The notes under the pieces are model-generated. The model had not been told where the DNA came from. It searched no databases and worked only from the letters and a program-made list of their open reading frames with translations. From Anodontia alba (Eukaryota > Mollusca > Bivalvia > Lucinida > Lucinidae), in contig OZ024825.1 of assembly GCA_964016985.1 (NCBI GenBank), positions 754,501 to 818,500 on the forward strand: a stretch of DNA of 64,000 nucleotides, read 5' to 3'. Within the stretch, counting starts at the first letter, position 1. Each line of letters opens with the position of its first letter. A program made the translations under genes and the position numbers. Of this stretch, positions 44,920 to 55,789 are shown in pieces.

Positions 44920-46380
44920 TGGGCCATGATGGCCCTGTAACACTCATCTGAGTATAACAGCACTTGGAGACCCTGACCTAGAAAAGATCAAGGCAACATT
45001 CTGTCCAAAATTCATGATGATTATATTAACAAGTAAGATAATTTAGCATGTCTAATGGACTGTGAAATATAGGCCAAAGTCAAATATGGACATCTGCACT
45101 CAAGAGGCCATGCTAAGATGTATGCAAGTGCTAAGAATCACTGGCTGTAGGAGCAAAAGTTACTGAGAAACTGACCTAAACACAAACACTTAACAAAGTA
45201 AGTGGACAGTGAAATAGAGGTTAAGGTCAAATATGGATGACTGCATTGAAGAGGCCATACTAAGATGTATGCCAGTGCCAAGTATCACTGCTGTAGGACC
45301 AATAGTTACTGAGAAACTGACCTAAAGGAAAAACTTAAGACAGTCACTGGACAGTGAAATATAGGTCATAAGTGACCCAGTGTCAAACTTCACCTAGAAA
45401 TCATCAAAACAAACATTTTGAGCAAGATTCATAATGATCACTTCAAAAATGTGACCTCTAGAGTGTTAACAAGGTTTTCCTTTGATTTGGCCTTGTGACC
45501 TAGTTACTGACTCCATGTGACCAAGTTTTGATCCTGACCTAGAAATCATTTAGACGAACATTTTGAGCAACAGTCATGATGATTACTTAAAAAATGTGAC
45601 CTCTGGAATGTAAACAAGGTTTTCCTTTGATCTGGCCTGGTGATTTAGTTTTTGACCCTAAGTGATCTAGTTTCGAACTTGACCTAGAAATCATAAACAC
45701 AAACATTTTAAGCAAAATTCATGATCTTCCTTTGATCTGGTGGTGACCTAGTTTTTGATCCAAAGTGACCCAGTTTCAAAATTGACCGCGAATCATCAAG
45801 ACAAACATTTTCAGCAAGATTAATGATGATTGCTTAAAAAATGTGACCACTAGAGTGTTAACAAGGTTTTACTTTGATTTGGCCTGGTGATTTAGTTTTT
45901 GACCCCAAGTGGCACAGTTTCGAACCTGACATAAAAATCACCAAGACAAACATGTTGCGCAATAGTCATGATAATTACTTCAAAAATAATACCTCTGGAG
46001 TGTTAACAAGGTTTTCCTTTGATTTGGCCTGGTGACCTAGTTTTTTGACCCCAAGTAACCCAGTTTTGAGCTTGACCTAGAATTCACCAAGACAAACATT
46101 TTGAGATTCATGATAATTACTTCAAAAATGTGACCGCTAAAGTGTTAACAATATTTTCCTATGATTTGATCTAGTGACCTAGTTTTTGACCCCAAGAGAC
46201 CTACTTTTGAACTTGACCTAGATTCCATAGAGGCAAACATTCTGAGCAAGTTTCATCAAGAATGGATCAAAACTGTGACCTCAAGAGTATTAACAAGATG
46301 GACAACGGATGACAGATTACTGACAACGGACGACGGACAAAGGGTGATCACAACAGCTCACCCTGATGGCCAAAACTAGC
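44920..46380. repeat. Satellite-like interspersed repeat of about 135-bp units
   Basis: Phrases TGACCTAGTTTTTGACCC, AAACTTGACCTAGAAATCA, AGACAAACATTTTGAGCAA, AATGTGACCTCTAGAGTGTT and AACAAGGTTTTCCTTTGAT recur about nine times. The ends are GTGGGCCATGATGGCCCTG and GACAACGGACGACGGAC ... AGCTCACCCTGATGGCC, so the whole unit resembles a mobile element with a tandem interior. It fills the intron between the exons at 42371 and 46598. Confidence 0.88.
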
Positions 46381-46597
46381 TAGTCTGGTCCAGAAAACTT
46401 TGACACTTTAGCTTTTTTCATTTCTGTGTGTGTGTTCATTGATGTCAGGAGTCATCCCTTTTAGAATCTACTGTTTGAATTTCAGGGCAAATATGGTAAG
46501 CAGTTAAGGTGTTGCAATATTTGGGAAAATATCTTAATTACTACTTAAAGTCTGTTAAAGACTTTCTATATCTATTCAAATTACATGTAATACCTAC

Positions 46598-46732
46598 CTT
46601 GAGTCTAAGAATTTCTATACTGTGTCCATGAGGGTTACATATAGTTTTCTCCCATAACAAAGTCTGAAGAAATCTGTCTAATTGATCTTTGTCCACATTA
46701 CCATCCTCTTCTAATGTCAGTGTTGATACTGC
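46598..46732 (-). CDS. ZNG1: ZNG1/CBWD GTPase metallochaperone, internal exon
   Basis: 135-nt (45-codon) phase-0 exon with acceptor TTTTAACAG and donor AAG|GTAGGT on the minus strand. It encodes AVSTLTLEEDGNVDKDQLDR, then FLQTLLWEKTICNPHGHSIE and ILRLK. The motif F-hxxLLWEK followed by hEhIRLKG is diagnostic of the CobW C-terminal domain in eukaryotic ZNG1 (human: FIQNLLWEKN ... MEVIRLKG). This exon joins the 42371 exon as LRLK|GVLSV, exactly as in the family. Confidence 0.95.
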
Positions 46733-46805
46733 CTGTTAAAAGACCAAACAACTTTATACGGTAGTTAGTTACCCTGGTATTTGGACATCCTGAGCAAATA
46801 AGTAT

Positions 46806-47552
46806 AACGAAAACATGCCTATTCAAATATACTAAAAATTTTACCACCAAAAAATGAAAATTTTCAGATAAAAGATAACTCTGTCAAACACTGACGACAT
46901 TTGCCCATTAGCAATCCCAAACCAGACCTCCTTCATATCAATGCATGTCCCAAGTTTGTTTAAAATCCCTTGACTTTTACTCAAGTTATTGTCCGGAAAC
47001 GAAAATATGGGCATGTCTCGGGCAGATAACTCCGTCCAAATTTGACGAAATTTGCCCATTAGCAATCCCAATCCAGATCTCTACAATATCAAAGCATACC
47101 TGGTTTGGTGAAAATCCATTGACGTTTACTTGTTATCATCCGGAAACTAAAATATGGGTGTGTCTTGGGCAGATAACTCCGTCAAAATTTGACGAAATCG
47201 GCCCATTAGCAATCCCAAACCAGATCTCCACAATATCAATGCACATACCAAATTTGGTGAAAATCCATCGATGTTTACTCAAGTTATCATCTGGAAACGA
47301 AAAAACGGACCGATGGACAGACGGACGAACAGACGACAGACGGACAAACAGACAGACATACGGACGTCCAACGTGAAACCATAATACCCCGCCACTATAT
47401 AGTGGATAGTGGCGGGGTATAAATATTCTAATATTCTTCATATTTCTGCTCAAAACATTGATTGTGGGTATGTGTTGGAACTACCTCAGTGAGGCAGTTC
47501 TAACATATACCCATAATCTATGTTTTTGAGCAGAAATAAGAAAAATAATGTT
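46806..47552. mobile_element. Family A MITE (core 1) split by an insertion
   Basis: The left part 46806-46872 (AACGAAAACATGCCTATTC to TTTTCAGATAAA) and the right part 47421-47552 (ATATTTCTGCTCAAAACAT to GCAGAAATAAGAAAAATAAT) belong to one element. The core reads GGGTATGTGTTGGAACTACC against GGCAGTTCTAACATATACCC. The distal right arm is lost. Confidence 0.85.
46873..47420. repeat. Satellite-like repeat inserted into a family A MITE
   Basis: About three units of 149 bp marked by CAGATAACTCCGTC, TTTGCCCATTAGCAATCCCA and TTGGTGAAAATCCAT, then a GACGGACnAACAGAC run and the palindromic end CCGCCACTATATAGTGG. A possible ATAAA target duplication flanks it. Confidence 0.8.
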
Positions 47553-47679
47553 GCCAAGAATAAAGTTTTTTAATCAAAATACAGGTTTTTATAGGTTTTT
47601 CAGCAAAATCAAAGGCTGAAAAGGATTTGAAATAAATTAAAGGTTTTTAAAGGTACACTGTTTGCCACTCACCCAGCAA

Positions 47680-47830
47680 ATTACAGATGCATTAAAAGGT
47701 ATTATTTTTCATTTAATCCTTAACTTCCTGTAATTTAAGCAAACAGAGCAGACCCTGATCAGACCCCACATTCTGTGGCATCTGATCTGGGTCTACAATG
47801 TCTGCCAATGTCCCAGTCCAGGTTCTACAG
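47680..47830. mobile_element. Core-2 hairpin (family F variant)
   Basis: GCAAACAGAGCAGACCCTGA, ATCAGACCCCACATTCTGTG, then CATCTGATCTGGGTCTACAA. Confidence 0.6.
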
Positions 47831-48082
47831 ATAATCTTCTTTGCATGGACCTCTGGTGTCACAGCGACGAGAATAACATGGCTATAAATAACTATTACCT
47901 GGATTTCGTCTAACTGGCTGTTTGATTACAATTGTCAATGATAATCACGTGGACAACTACCTTAGGGAAATTTTAGCATTTACAAGGTATATACTATGGA
48001 TCGATTGTAAAAAAATCGACCCCAAAAATGGCTGACATTGCACTAAGTGTATCCATTCCACTTAAAAGACAGGATAGCTTTA

Positions 48083-48360
48083 CATTACAAAAACATGCCT
48101 ATTCAAATATACTGAAAATTTTACGCCCCAAAAATGAAAATTTTCAGATAAAATCTTTTGATATTTTTCATATTTCTGCTCAAAACATGGATTATGGGTA
48201 CTCGTTAGAACCGCCTCGACCAGGCGGTTCTAACAAGTACCCACAATCTATGTTTTGAGCAGAAATAATAAAAATAATGTATACCCCTGTAAACCCCAGT
48301 TTTACTAAATAAAAGTGGGGTTTAAGGGGGTCAGAATTATATAGGCATGTTTTCTTGATG
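48083..48360. mobile_element. Family A MITE (core 1)
   Basis: Starts ACATTACAAAAACATGCC and ends GGCATGTTTTCTTGATG. Core GGTACTCGTTAGAACCGCCT mirrored with one mismatch (AACAAGTACC). Confidence 0.88.
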
Positions 48361-48365
48361 AACAT

Positions 48366-48575
48366 AATTACCTTCAATATCTGGACACAATAACTCCTTG
48401 TTATACTTATGCTGAACTTTCAACAAGTCCTTTCAGCTATCTGATGGTGGATCTAAAACTCTGACTGAATAGCAAATAATGCAGACCTTGATCAAGTCTG
48501 ATTTGGATGTACATTGTACACTGTCTGCTTAGGCCTGACTGTCAACATATTTAGGGTTAATATGGTAGTAAGGTC
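48366..48575. mobile_element. Family F MITE, eroded
   Basis: TCAATATCTGGACACAATAA, CAAATAATGCAGACCTTGAT and the end ATATTTAGGGTTAATATGGT. Confidence 0.55.
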
Positions 48576-48584
48576 TTGTTTTAA

Positions 48585-50500
48585 AAATACCAAAAGTTAT
48601 CAGTTCAAAGTAAAGCTACACTGAGAAAAATCTTTATGAAATACGAATTTAAGCAAAGGACATTTTTTATCCATCCTCATCCTCTAAGTAGACAGACAGA
48701 TAAAAGTGGCATTTTTTGTGTGTGACAGGGATGGAGAGAACCAATCACTTAAGGTAAATTGTAGTCTGTCTCCAGACTCTATTTTTTCTATCATTTTTTC
48801 TTTTTCCTTTCAAAGGTATACAATCTAATACAGCTTATAATGATTTGATGAGTTATGTCCCTTAGTGGAAAAGATGCAGTGAAATGGAGATGATAAAAAA
48901 TGACAAAAAAAACCCCAAAACAAAACAAAAAAAAACAATTGCAGAAACGACTGAAGCCAGTCTAGGTGAATTGCTTCTTAAATTCTTTTTTGCCGAAGTA
49001 ATGCTTGACATTTCATGTGTTCTTTCATTTAAGAGTAGCTCCCTTTGAGAAGGGAGGAAAAATATTTTCTGGTCAAAGTGACCTCCCTTCAATGCTTAAC
49101 ATACCTAGAGCCACCATATCCTGTAAGTTCCATTAAACCTTTGCAAATTAAGGGAAAATGACCTGTGTCATACAGAAAGGGGCCATAGTGCCTAAGAAAA
49201 CAGCAAATGCCTTGTTCAACCTAAATATCCACACAGTTTGATCAAGACCATTAAATAGAACAGCGCCCATACCTACCTTGGCAAAATACAAAGGCCAAGA
49301 TCACAAAATGCACAGTCTGATTTGGACCATCTCTGTTCACAAGGGGACAAAGGCTCCTTTTAAATGCCATGGAACAAACATTTCCTCAGTGATTGGCTTT
49401 AGCAATAAACTTGTCAGTGAAATAAACAGCCAACAAACATTTACTTAACACAAAATAAAAAACTAGAAATGCCACAAACCAAAGGAAAATTAACCTAATC
49501 TCATATATGACCCCTAAGAGCAGGGGCCAGCTATTGCGTATGTGCATATTAGTCAGTATTTTCACTGCATGCCTATAAAACTAGCTTATCTTCCCTGGAT
49601 TGAAACTCTGAACAGAGAAAATACTGATGAGATTGTGTAGCTGTGCAGCCTGGTCTAGGTCTTGTACAAGGTTGATTTTCCCACAGAACTCCAAAAATCT
49701 TGTATACTTTCTAGTATTATTAATGGGCAATGTCAGTGAAAACTACTGTTTGCAAATACTTTGTCTGTGTTTATGATTGTTATGAAAACTGTTATTGTAC
49801 TTGAGGCCCTGCCATGAAAATTAAGACTAGTTTTTGTAAGCAATATATCTGTTTTGAAATGGTGGGTGAAAAATGACCAGAATTTCTCAGCTTTGCAAAT
49901 ATGAGAGGAATAAGCAAATTGGGTAATTATGCTGTCAAGCCCAGTGGCTTATCAGTCACTACAAATCAATTTTCACAGCCATTAAAGGCCCATAAAATGA
50001 TTTTATGGGAGTACTTATTCTAATAGACTGGAACTAATGCATAATGTTTGGATATCTGTCCATGTAACAGGAAGTCAATGAACCAGTCTGGATGAGGCAT
50101 TATGGGAGTTTGATAATGGTTCTGTAAAAGGTGTCAAATATTGTTATAAACAAAGTTCAAATGTTTCTTGCTGGCAGGCTATTTATCTTTACAGAAATTC
50201 AAAATCTTTCAAAGATGTAAGCTTGGCCTTCATTTAACTATTTATTAGCAGATTTATGTTAGAATTGCCATCTCTCAACAGGTCATCAGGTGCTCAAAGA
50301 AACCTATTTGTTTTTTTTGCAAAATCTGAGGAAGGAAGATATTAAGCAAAGTACTGAGTAGAACAGAAATATTACTTTTTTCAAAATAATATACTACCAA
50401 ATAAGAAACATACTGATTCTGTGAGTGGCTATAAACAAACAAGGGAAATAGCAACACCACAAGAATGTAGTATAAGAGTGTAGATGTGAAAAAGCTAAAC
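48585..50500. other. ZNG1 intron, largely unique
   Basis: A family M fragment (GAGTAGCTCCCTTTGAGAAG, about 48960-49110) and a weak family E-like arm near 49630 were seen. No exon-like segment was recognised. Confidence 0.4.
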
Positions 50501-50502
50501 AC

Positions 50503-50986
50503 ACCACAGCCTCTTTATAATCCTATGCAAAAACAAACATGTTAGCTAAACAACCATATTGTATCCAAACTAAAATGTACAGATTATATAAAAAATGGCC
50601 ATACATGGTTATTTTTCTAAACAAGAGTTTTATTGGTAAAAATACAGAGATCAAATATTTAAATGACCATATTTTTTTCTATATAATCTATACATTTTTC
50701 TTAATACATGATTTTGGAGCTCCATATTCAAACTGTGGTTATATATTTACCCTAAGTATTTGGACAAACAGACCTGAGCAAATGGGGTAGACCTACAGAA
50801 TGCAGTTTCTGCTTAGGATCTACACTCAGCCAGTACATGTAGTATTTTAGATGTGAAATGGACATTTTTTTTATAGTATGGTGAGGATAGAAGGTGTCTG
50901 AATACTTAGGGTAGATATGTTATATCCTAAACTGTGCTATCACAACCATGTTATAAAAGTGTGTACATGTAAATGAGAACAAGGCA
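50503..50986. mobile_element. Family L MITE split by a family F element
   Basis: Left end CACCACAGCCTCTTTATAAT; the inner arms (CATATTGTATCC, CTATACATTTTT) match the 6108 and 56454 copies. The right end ACCATGTTATAAAAGTGTG resumes after the insertion at 50743-50925. Confidence 0.75.
50743..50925. mobile_element. Family F MITE nested in family L
   Basis: Starts ATATTTACCCTAAGTATTTG and ends GAATACTTAGGGTAGATAT, flanked on both sides by GTTAT. The core has partly decayed (GGGGTAGACCTACAGAATGC). Confidence 0.75.
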
Positions 50987-51027
50987 AGAAACAGTAACAT
51001 AAGAATACACATATAAGTATGTATAGT

Positions 51028-51495
51028 ACTTATCCTAAGCATTGGGACACCTTATCTACTTACCATACCATTCTACTCATCACGAAAACATACCTATATA
51101 ATTTTGACCCCCTTAAACCCCACTTTTATATAGTAAAACTGGGGTTTACAGGGGTATACATTATTTTTCTTATTCCTGCTCAAAACATAGATTGTGGGTA
51201 CTCGTTAGAACCGCCTTGATGAGGCGGTTCTAACGAGTACCCACAATCTATGTTTTTGGACAGAAATATGAAAAATCTCAAAGTTTTTATCTAAAAATTT
51301 ATATGTTTTTGATGGTAAAATTTTCAGTATATTAGTATAGGCTGTTTTCGTAATGTACCTGTTAATGTGTCTAAAATATTACTGTATGTATGGCAAACAG
51401 TGTAGACCCTGATCAGATGCCGCATTCTGCGGGATCTGATCTGGGTCTACACTGTTTGCAAAGGCCTATCTGTCCCAATACTTAGGGTTATTACG
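51028..51495. mobile_element. Family F MITE split by a family A MITE
   Basis: Left piece: CCTAAGCATTGGGACACCTT, then CCATACCATTCTACT. The right piece resumes with ACCTGTTAATGTGTCTAAAA, the next part of the family order, then a core-2 hairpin and the end AATACTTAGGGTTATTACGG. Confidence 0.85.
51078..51354. mobile_element. Family A MITE (core 1) nested in family F
   Basis: Starts CATCACGAAAACATACC and ends GGCTGTTTTCGTAATG, with a full core: GTACTCGTTAGAACCGCC mirrored. Confidence 0.9.
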
Positions 51496-51700
51496 GTATT
51501 GTATATTGTACAGCCCAACAAAACGTCTTTGACTCAAGGATCCAATAAAGTTGTTAAGGTTATTTCTTAAATAAGCTTCTAACAGCATAAAATATAACAG
51601 AAAATACTAAGACAATAAATGATAAATATTTTTGTTATTTTCCAAGAAAATGTTACCAGATTTTGGTGTCTGTTCTAAGAAATAAATCTGGACTTTGTAC

Positions 51701-51761
51701 CTGATCAATGGTGTGTATATCTGTTGATCTATATCCTCTTCTTTTAAATGTTTCTGCCAAA
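51701..51761 (-). CDS. ZNG1: ZNG1/CBWD GTPase metallochaperone, internal micro-exon
   Basis: 61-nt exon with acceptor TTTTAATTGTAG and donor CAG|GTACAA on the minus strand. It starts by completing a split Gly codon and encodes LAETFKRRGYRSTDIHTIDQ. It joins DTPG|LAETF upstream and HTIDQ|AVSTLTLE downstream, reproducing the linker between the GTPase domain and the CobW C-terminal domain (human: HLDQSIVTITFE). Confidence 0.92.
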
Positions 51762-51826
51762 CTACAATTAAAAATATCAAAATCAACAAACAAGAAAGAT
51801 AATGAAAAATAAAATCAGATATATTA

Positions 51827-51908
51827 ATAATAATAATAATAATAATAACAAAAACAATACATGTAATAATAATAATAATAAATAATAATAATAATAATAA
51901 AATAATAA
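51827..51908. repeat. (AAT)n microsatellite, interrupted
   Basis: Two AAT runs separated by AACAAAAACAATACATGT. Confidence 0.95.
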
Positions 51909-52271
51909 AAGACAACAGAGCCGTGAGTATTTTTTTCTTGATCCCTATTCATGAACAATATTGTTTTGTATATGAAGCAGCAACTTAATGTGCATATAGT
52001 ATGGGTTCTTTCACACACAATCTCACAGAACTATGATACATTTGTAATGCAACTAGGGTGGTTCAGCATAAAACTGAAATTTCATATATTTCTGATATGA
52101 AAAGTCTAGGATTTATTCTATCAAAGGAATCTTATAAACTAATAGCTTATAGATATGATTTTAACAGTAATTTTCATTGTTGGTCCTTAAAATATATTTC
52201 ATATAATTCATTTCAGTAATTCCAACTCAACATGCTTATATGCAGTGCAATTTGATTGGTTGAGAGCAACT

Positions 52272-52475
52272 TTAATCCTTGTCAAGCTGAATAAATTAAG
52301 ATGCCTTGCCTACTTCAAATTTTCAGCCAATCAGATTACTAGATCCAGGATGTTGATACAAATTCACACACTGAATGACACACACTGCAGATCTAGATCT
52401 GAAGAAGTCAACTGATCTGGATCTACACTGTTTGCAAAGGCAAGATATATCTGGGTTCAGCAGGACTAGGGTTAA
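52272..52475. mobile_element. Family G MITE (core 2)
   Basis: Starts TTTAATCCTTGTCAAGCTGA and ends GTTCAGCAGGACTAGGGTTAA. Confidence 0.88.
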
Positions 52476-52648
52476 AATGGCATTTGGAAAATCAACAGAG
52501 CAGGAATCCTGGAATTACTTTCTTTAGGTACATTTAAAAAATAAATGATTTTTAAAAAATAAAGCCTTTTGGGTTTTCTTCAGTGAGTGATTTACTGGCA
52601 TTCACGCATCAATAAAATCCACATAAAATGAAATTTATTCGGATAATG

Positions 52649-52881
52649 AGTCACTGCGCATGACAAAACCTACAAAATGGCATATGTGCCAAATGAAAAC
52701 AGATCAGTCTGGGCATCCACCCAGTCTGATCAGTCTTCCTGTGCACTCAATGGGTAGCTAAGGACCCAAGCTTTTGTCATGCAGACAGCAAAGACTCTGA
52801 TCAGACTGGGCGGATGCCCAGGCTGATCTGAAACTTTGCTGGGTGCACATGCCATTTTGTAGGTTTTGTCATGCCCTGGCT
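52649..52881. mobile_element. Family E' MITE abutting a ZNG1 splice donor
   Basis: TIR: GCGCATGACAAAACCTACAA at the left and GTAGGTTTTGTCATGCCCTG at the right. Two hairpins carry CAGATCAGTCTGGGCATCC and GATCAGACTGGGCGGATGCC. The right edge is 11 nt from the donor of the exon at 52893. A second copy is at 59876. Confidence 0.88.
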
Positions 52882-52892
52882 CAATAACTAAC

Positions 52893-52949
52893 CCAGGTGT
52901 ATCCAGATCTCCATATGCATTTAAATCCAGAATATCATCCAAACATGTC
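52893..52949 (-). CDS. ZNG1: ZNG1/CBWD GTPase metallochaperone, most upstream exon recognised
   Basis: 57-nt exon with acceptor CTCATTTCAG and donor CCTGG|GTTAGT on the minus strand. It encodes TCLDDILDLNAYGDLDTPG; its first base finishes a codon from the previous exon (phase 2) and its last two bases begin a Gly codon completed at 51761. The match to the family segment VDLSNVLDLHAFD of human ZNG1 places it just after the GTPase core, near the end of the NTPase domain. The five exons together give 147 codons of continuous frame. Walker A, the CxCC zinc motif and switch regions are not in the window as far as I can see. Confidence 0.9.
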
Positions 52950-53089
52950 CTGAAATGAGAGAAGAATCAACCATATAAAACCTTTAATCATACATCCAGA
53001 AAATGTGATCATTTTTGTAATAATTATGTTGGAGAATATTTGCTATATTTTCATCAAAGCATGTCTTGAAGGGACTAATGTAACCCATT

Positions 53090-53405
53090 TCAGACAGTAT
53101 AAATTCCCGAACACCACCACCCCACACCATGTTTCAACCTAATCAGATGAAAACTGTAGGAGGAGTTATCCAGAAACAATTTCAAGTCTGTAATATCATT
53201 TAGAGTGTAATAACTCTATCAAAATTTGGTGTACCATAACCTCAAAGCAATATGCCCTGCTCCAAATTATGGTCTTACTCTCACCAAGTTTCAATGCAAT
53301 CCAATGAAAACTGTAGGAGTTATCCAGAAACAAAGTGCAGACGGATGGATGGACAGACAGTGAAGAGAATACCATAATACCCGGCCACTATCATGTGGTG
53401 AAGTA
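53090..53405. repeat. Satellite-like interspersed repeat
   Basis: Two units with AATGAAAACTGTAGGAG and GTTATCCAGAAACAA, then GACGGATGGATGGACAGACA and ACCATAATACCCGGCCACTA. The terminal style is the same as at 46873-47420. Confidence 0.75.
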
Positions 53406-53460
53406 TACAAATGGACTATTGGCCAAAATACCCTTTCTGGAGTCTCCAGACTAAAATGAG

Positions 53461-53674
53461 TTAACCCTTGTCCTGCTGAATAAATTAAGAAGCCACAACC
53501 ACTTCTAATTTTCAGCCAATCATAGTACTTGATCAAGGTTGTTGATACAAATTCTCATACTTAATGACAAACAGTGCAGATCCAGATCAGTTGGTTTCTT
53601 CAGAGTCCAACTGATCTGGATCTACACTGTTTGCAAAGGCAGGGCATATCCAGGTTCAGCAGGACTAGGGTTAA
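53461..53674. mobile_element. Family G MITE (core 2)
   Basis: The complete TIR starts TTAACCCTTGTCCTGCTGAA and ends TTCAGCAGGACTAGGGTTAA. The inner hairpin CCAGATCAGTTGG is matched. Confidence 0.92.
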
Positions 53675-53755
53675 ACTGCCTGACTGAGCAGAATTATGAC
53701 ACAAAAGAAACTAAAACTATTGTCTCAGTACTTGCTTGATATGGGCCCACAACTT

Positions 53756-53960
53756 TATCATACCAATTTTATTCTAAATATTGGGACACTAAATTAACTA
53801 TTTACCATACATGTCCTAAAGTTTGAACAAACCAATTTTACTGCCTGTTTATGTATCTAAAACTGCTGTGTGATTGGCAAACAGTTTAGACCCTCATCAG
53901 ATGCTCTCTGAGTGTCATAAAGTGGGGTCTGGATTATTTGAGTGAATTGCAAGGAAAAAA
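53756..53960. mobile_element. Family F MITE (core 2), eroded
   Basis: TTTTATTCTAAATATTGGGA, CTAAAACTGCTGTGTGATTG and GCAAACAGTTTAGACCCTC. Confidence 0.6.
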
Positions 53961-53969
53961 AACAACATA

Positions 53970-54078
53970 TTTTTGCCAGAGTGGGAATTTGAACTAACAG
54001 TCCTCACAGACCTCCAGTTTCTATCTCCAGTGCCCACCCACACCAGAACTTTGTTACTCTGCTAAACTGCTACAAGAC
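53970..54078 (-). mobile_element. Possible decayed tRNA-derived SINE head
   Basis: On the minus strand CAGTTTAGCAGAGTAAC resembles an A-box region and GTTAGTTCAAATTCCCA a B-box, about 70 bp apart, followed by a short A-rich stretch. Too diverged for a firm call. Confidence 0.4.
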
Positions 54079-54595
54079 TGTCATTTTATCTTCTTCGTAT
54101 ATTATCCTCCACTAGTTTCAGACCCATTGTATACAGTTATCAATTATTAGTACACCACTGACATTCCTCTGTGAAAATGTCTTACACTGGTGTAGAACTG
54201 GTCATGAATTTTCCCTGAATACTTGTTCAAGAACTGTTCTCAAACTTTGCTTCATCTATTTTTGCAGTTCTGGAACAGTTCTTGAACATTTTATGGCCCA
54301 AACCTTGCAGAACATTCATATAAGAACAGTTCTAGAGCAATGTTCTAGTAAAGTTCTAAAATATCAGTTCTGTCCAACGCACACATTTTTTTTTCCTCTT
54401 GTTGTGTCTGATTAGAAATTTTGTCAATGCCTCATTATACAATGCATTTAACAGCTTTAACAGCTTTAACATCTCACACACAAATGCCATATGTATGATA
54501 CAGCCAGTCATTGCCATAGACAAAACTACAGGGGTCTATAGCATACTAGCATTCAAAAATGCTCTATGCAAACTTTCTCAGGCTCTGTTTGATTA

Positions 54596-54682
54596 ATCCT
54601 TTCATCCCTACAGGTGCTTTTGCAAACAGTGCAGATCCAGATGAGATGGAAAAGTCCATTTCAGAAACTCAGGGGTGAAAGG
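54596..54682. mobile_element. Short family H element (core 2)
   Basis: Starts TAATCCTTTCATCCCTACAG and ends CAGGGGTGAAAGGGTT. GCAAACAGTGCAGATCCAGA is one core arm; the other is missing. Confidence 0.6.
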
Positions 54683-55079
54683 GTTCTGGAGTACAGTAGA
54701 CAAGTACACATTGCATATACATGCTACAACGTTTGTTTCAGGTATGATTTCTCTCTTAGATATGTGTCATGATATATTGATTTCTTATGAGCATTGTTGT
54801 AAATAGAATCAATTTTGTAGAGCTAGATGCTGTTCTATAATCTTGTGGGGGACTCTGCCGACATCCTAGAACTCTTTTAGCAACTGACATACCTATCCTG
54901 TTGAGAGTTGAATGACTGTTGGTTTCAGAATTCTTACTCTCAAAAATACAGCACCCAGACATATATTACATCTTGAAAACATGAATGAATAATATTATGT
55001 TGGTTGCTTACTTTTTTCTGCACTTGTTCTGTGCAGCTTCTACAACAATTCAATACATGAAATATGTTTTCCTCAATAT

Positions 55080-55290
55080 TTAACTCTTACCATGCTGAAT
55101 AAATTAAGATGCCCTGCCCACTTCTAATTTTTAGCCAACAGATTACTTGATCCTGGTTGTTGATACAAATTCACACACTTAATGACAAACCTGTAGATCC
55201 AGATCAGTTGGCTTCTTCAGAAGCCAACTGATCTGGTTCTACAGTGTTTTCAAAGGCAGGATATATCCGGGTTCAGCAGGAATAGGGTTA
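55080..55290. mobile_element. Family G MITE (core 2)
   Basis: Starts TTAACTCTTACCATGCTGAA and ends TTCAGCAGGAATAGGGTTAA. Hairpin tip GGCTTCTTCAGAAGCC. Confidence 0.9.
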
Positions 55291-55354
55291 ATACTAAAGG
55301 GGATAAGAAAAGCAAGGCACCAGATTGTTCTTGGGTATGGGACAGTCTCATTTT

Positions 55355-55658
55355 GTTTGTGTTGAGGTTTTATGGCCCAGTCAACCCAATGGGGTCATGT
55401 CGAGCGCGGTCAGTTTACCTAACCACACGTTTACTGGGCAGGCTTAGTCCTCTAAGCGGTTAACCAGTATTGTGCACATTCTTCCGCCAGAAACTGACAG
55501 CTGCCCTTCTTGAATCAGCGGAAGGGAGAGAATGACTGTAGAAAATATTTCACAATCAATCTCCACGAAAGAATGTTGCCGACCTCGGCGGGGGTTGACC
55601 CGGCGACCTCCTGGTCTCCAGTCGGACGGCGCATCCAACTGAGCCACCGAGGCCGGCA
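55355..55658 (-). mobile_element. Full-length tRNA-derived SINE with 13-bp target duplication
   Basis: The minus strand has an A-box-like TGGCTCAGTTGGATGCG, a B-box-like GGGTCAACCCC, a conserved body and the tail CCTCAACACAAAC. It is flanked by perfect 13-bp direct repeats ACAGTCTCATTTT at 55342-55354 and 55659-55671. The intact duplication marks a fairly recent insertion. Confidence 0.95.
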
Positions 55659-55789
55659 ACAGTCTCATTTTAATAATCAAGTTGTTGATTTGGTAAAATT
55701 AATTTTTAAGCACAGCTTGGGACTTCTTTGCCATCAATGTAAAGTGAGGAGTTTTTATTAAACCTAATATGATATATCTTATATAAGAT

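Noticed and set aside
55010..55075. Minus-strand exon ending before GTAAGC
   Set aside because: The frame contains a stop unless the exon is only 28 nt, and its upstream side runs into a family G element.
55600..55656. A functional tRNA gene
   Set aside because: The A- and B-box-like sequences belong to a SINE head with its body, tail and target duplication; the cloverleaf is incomplete.
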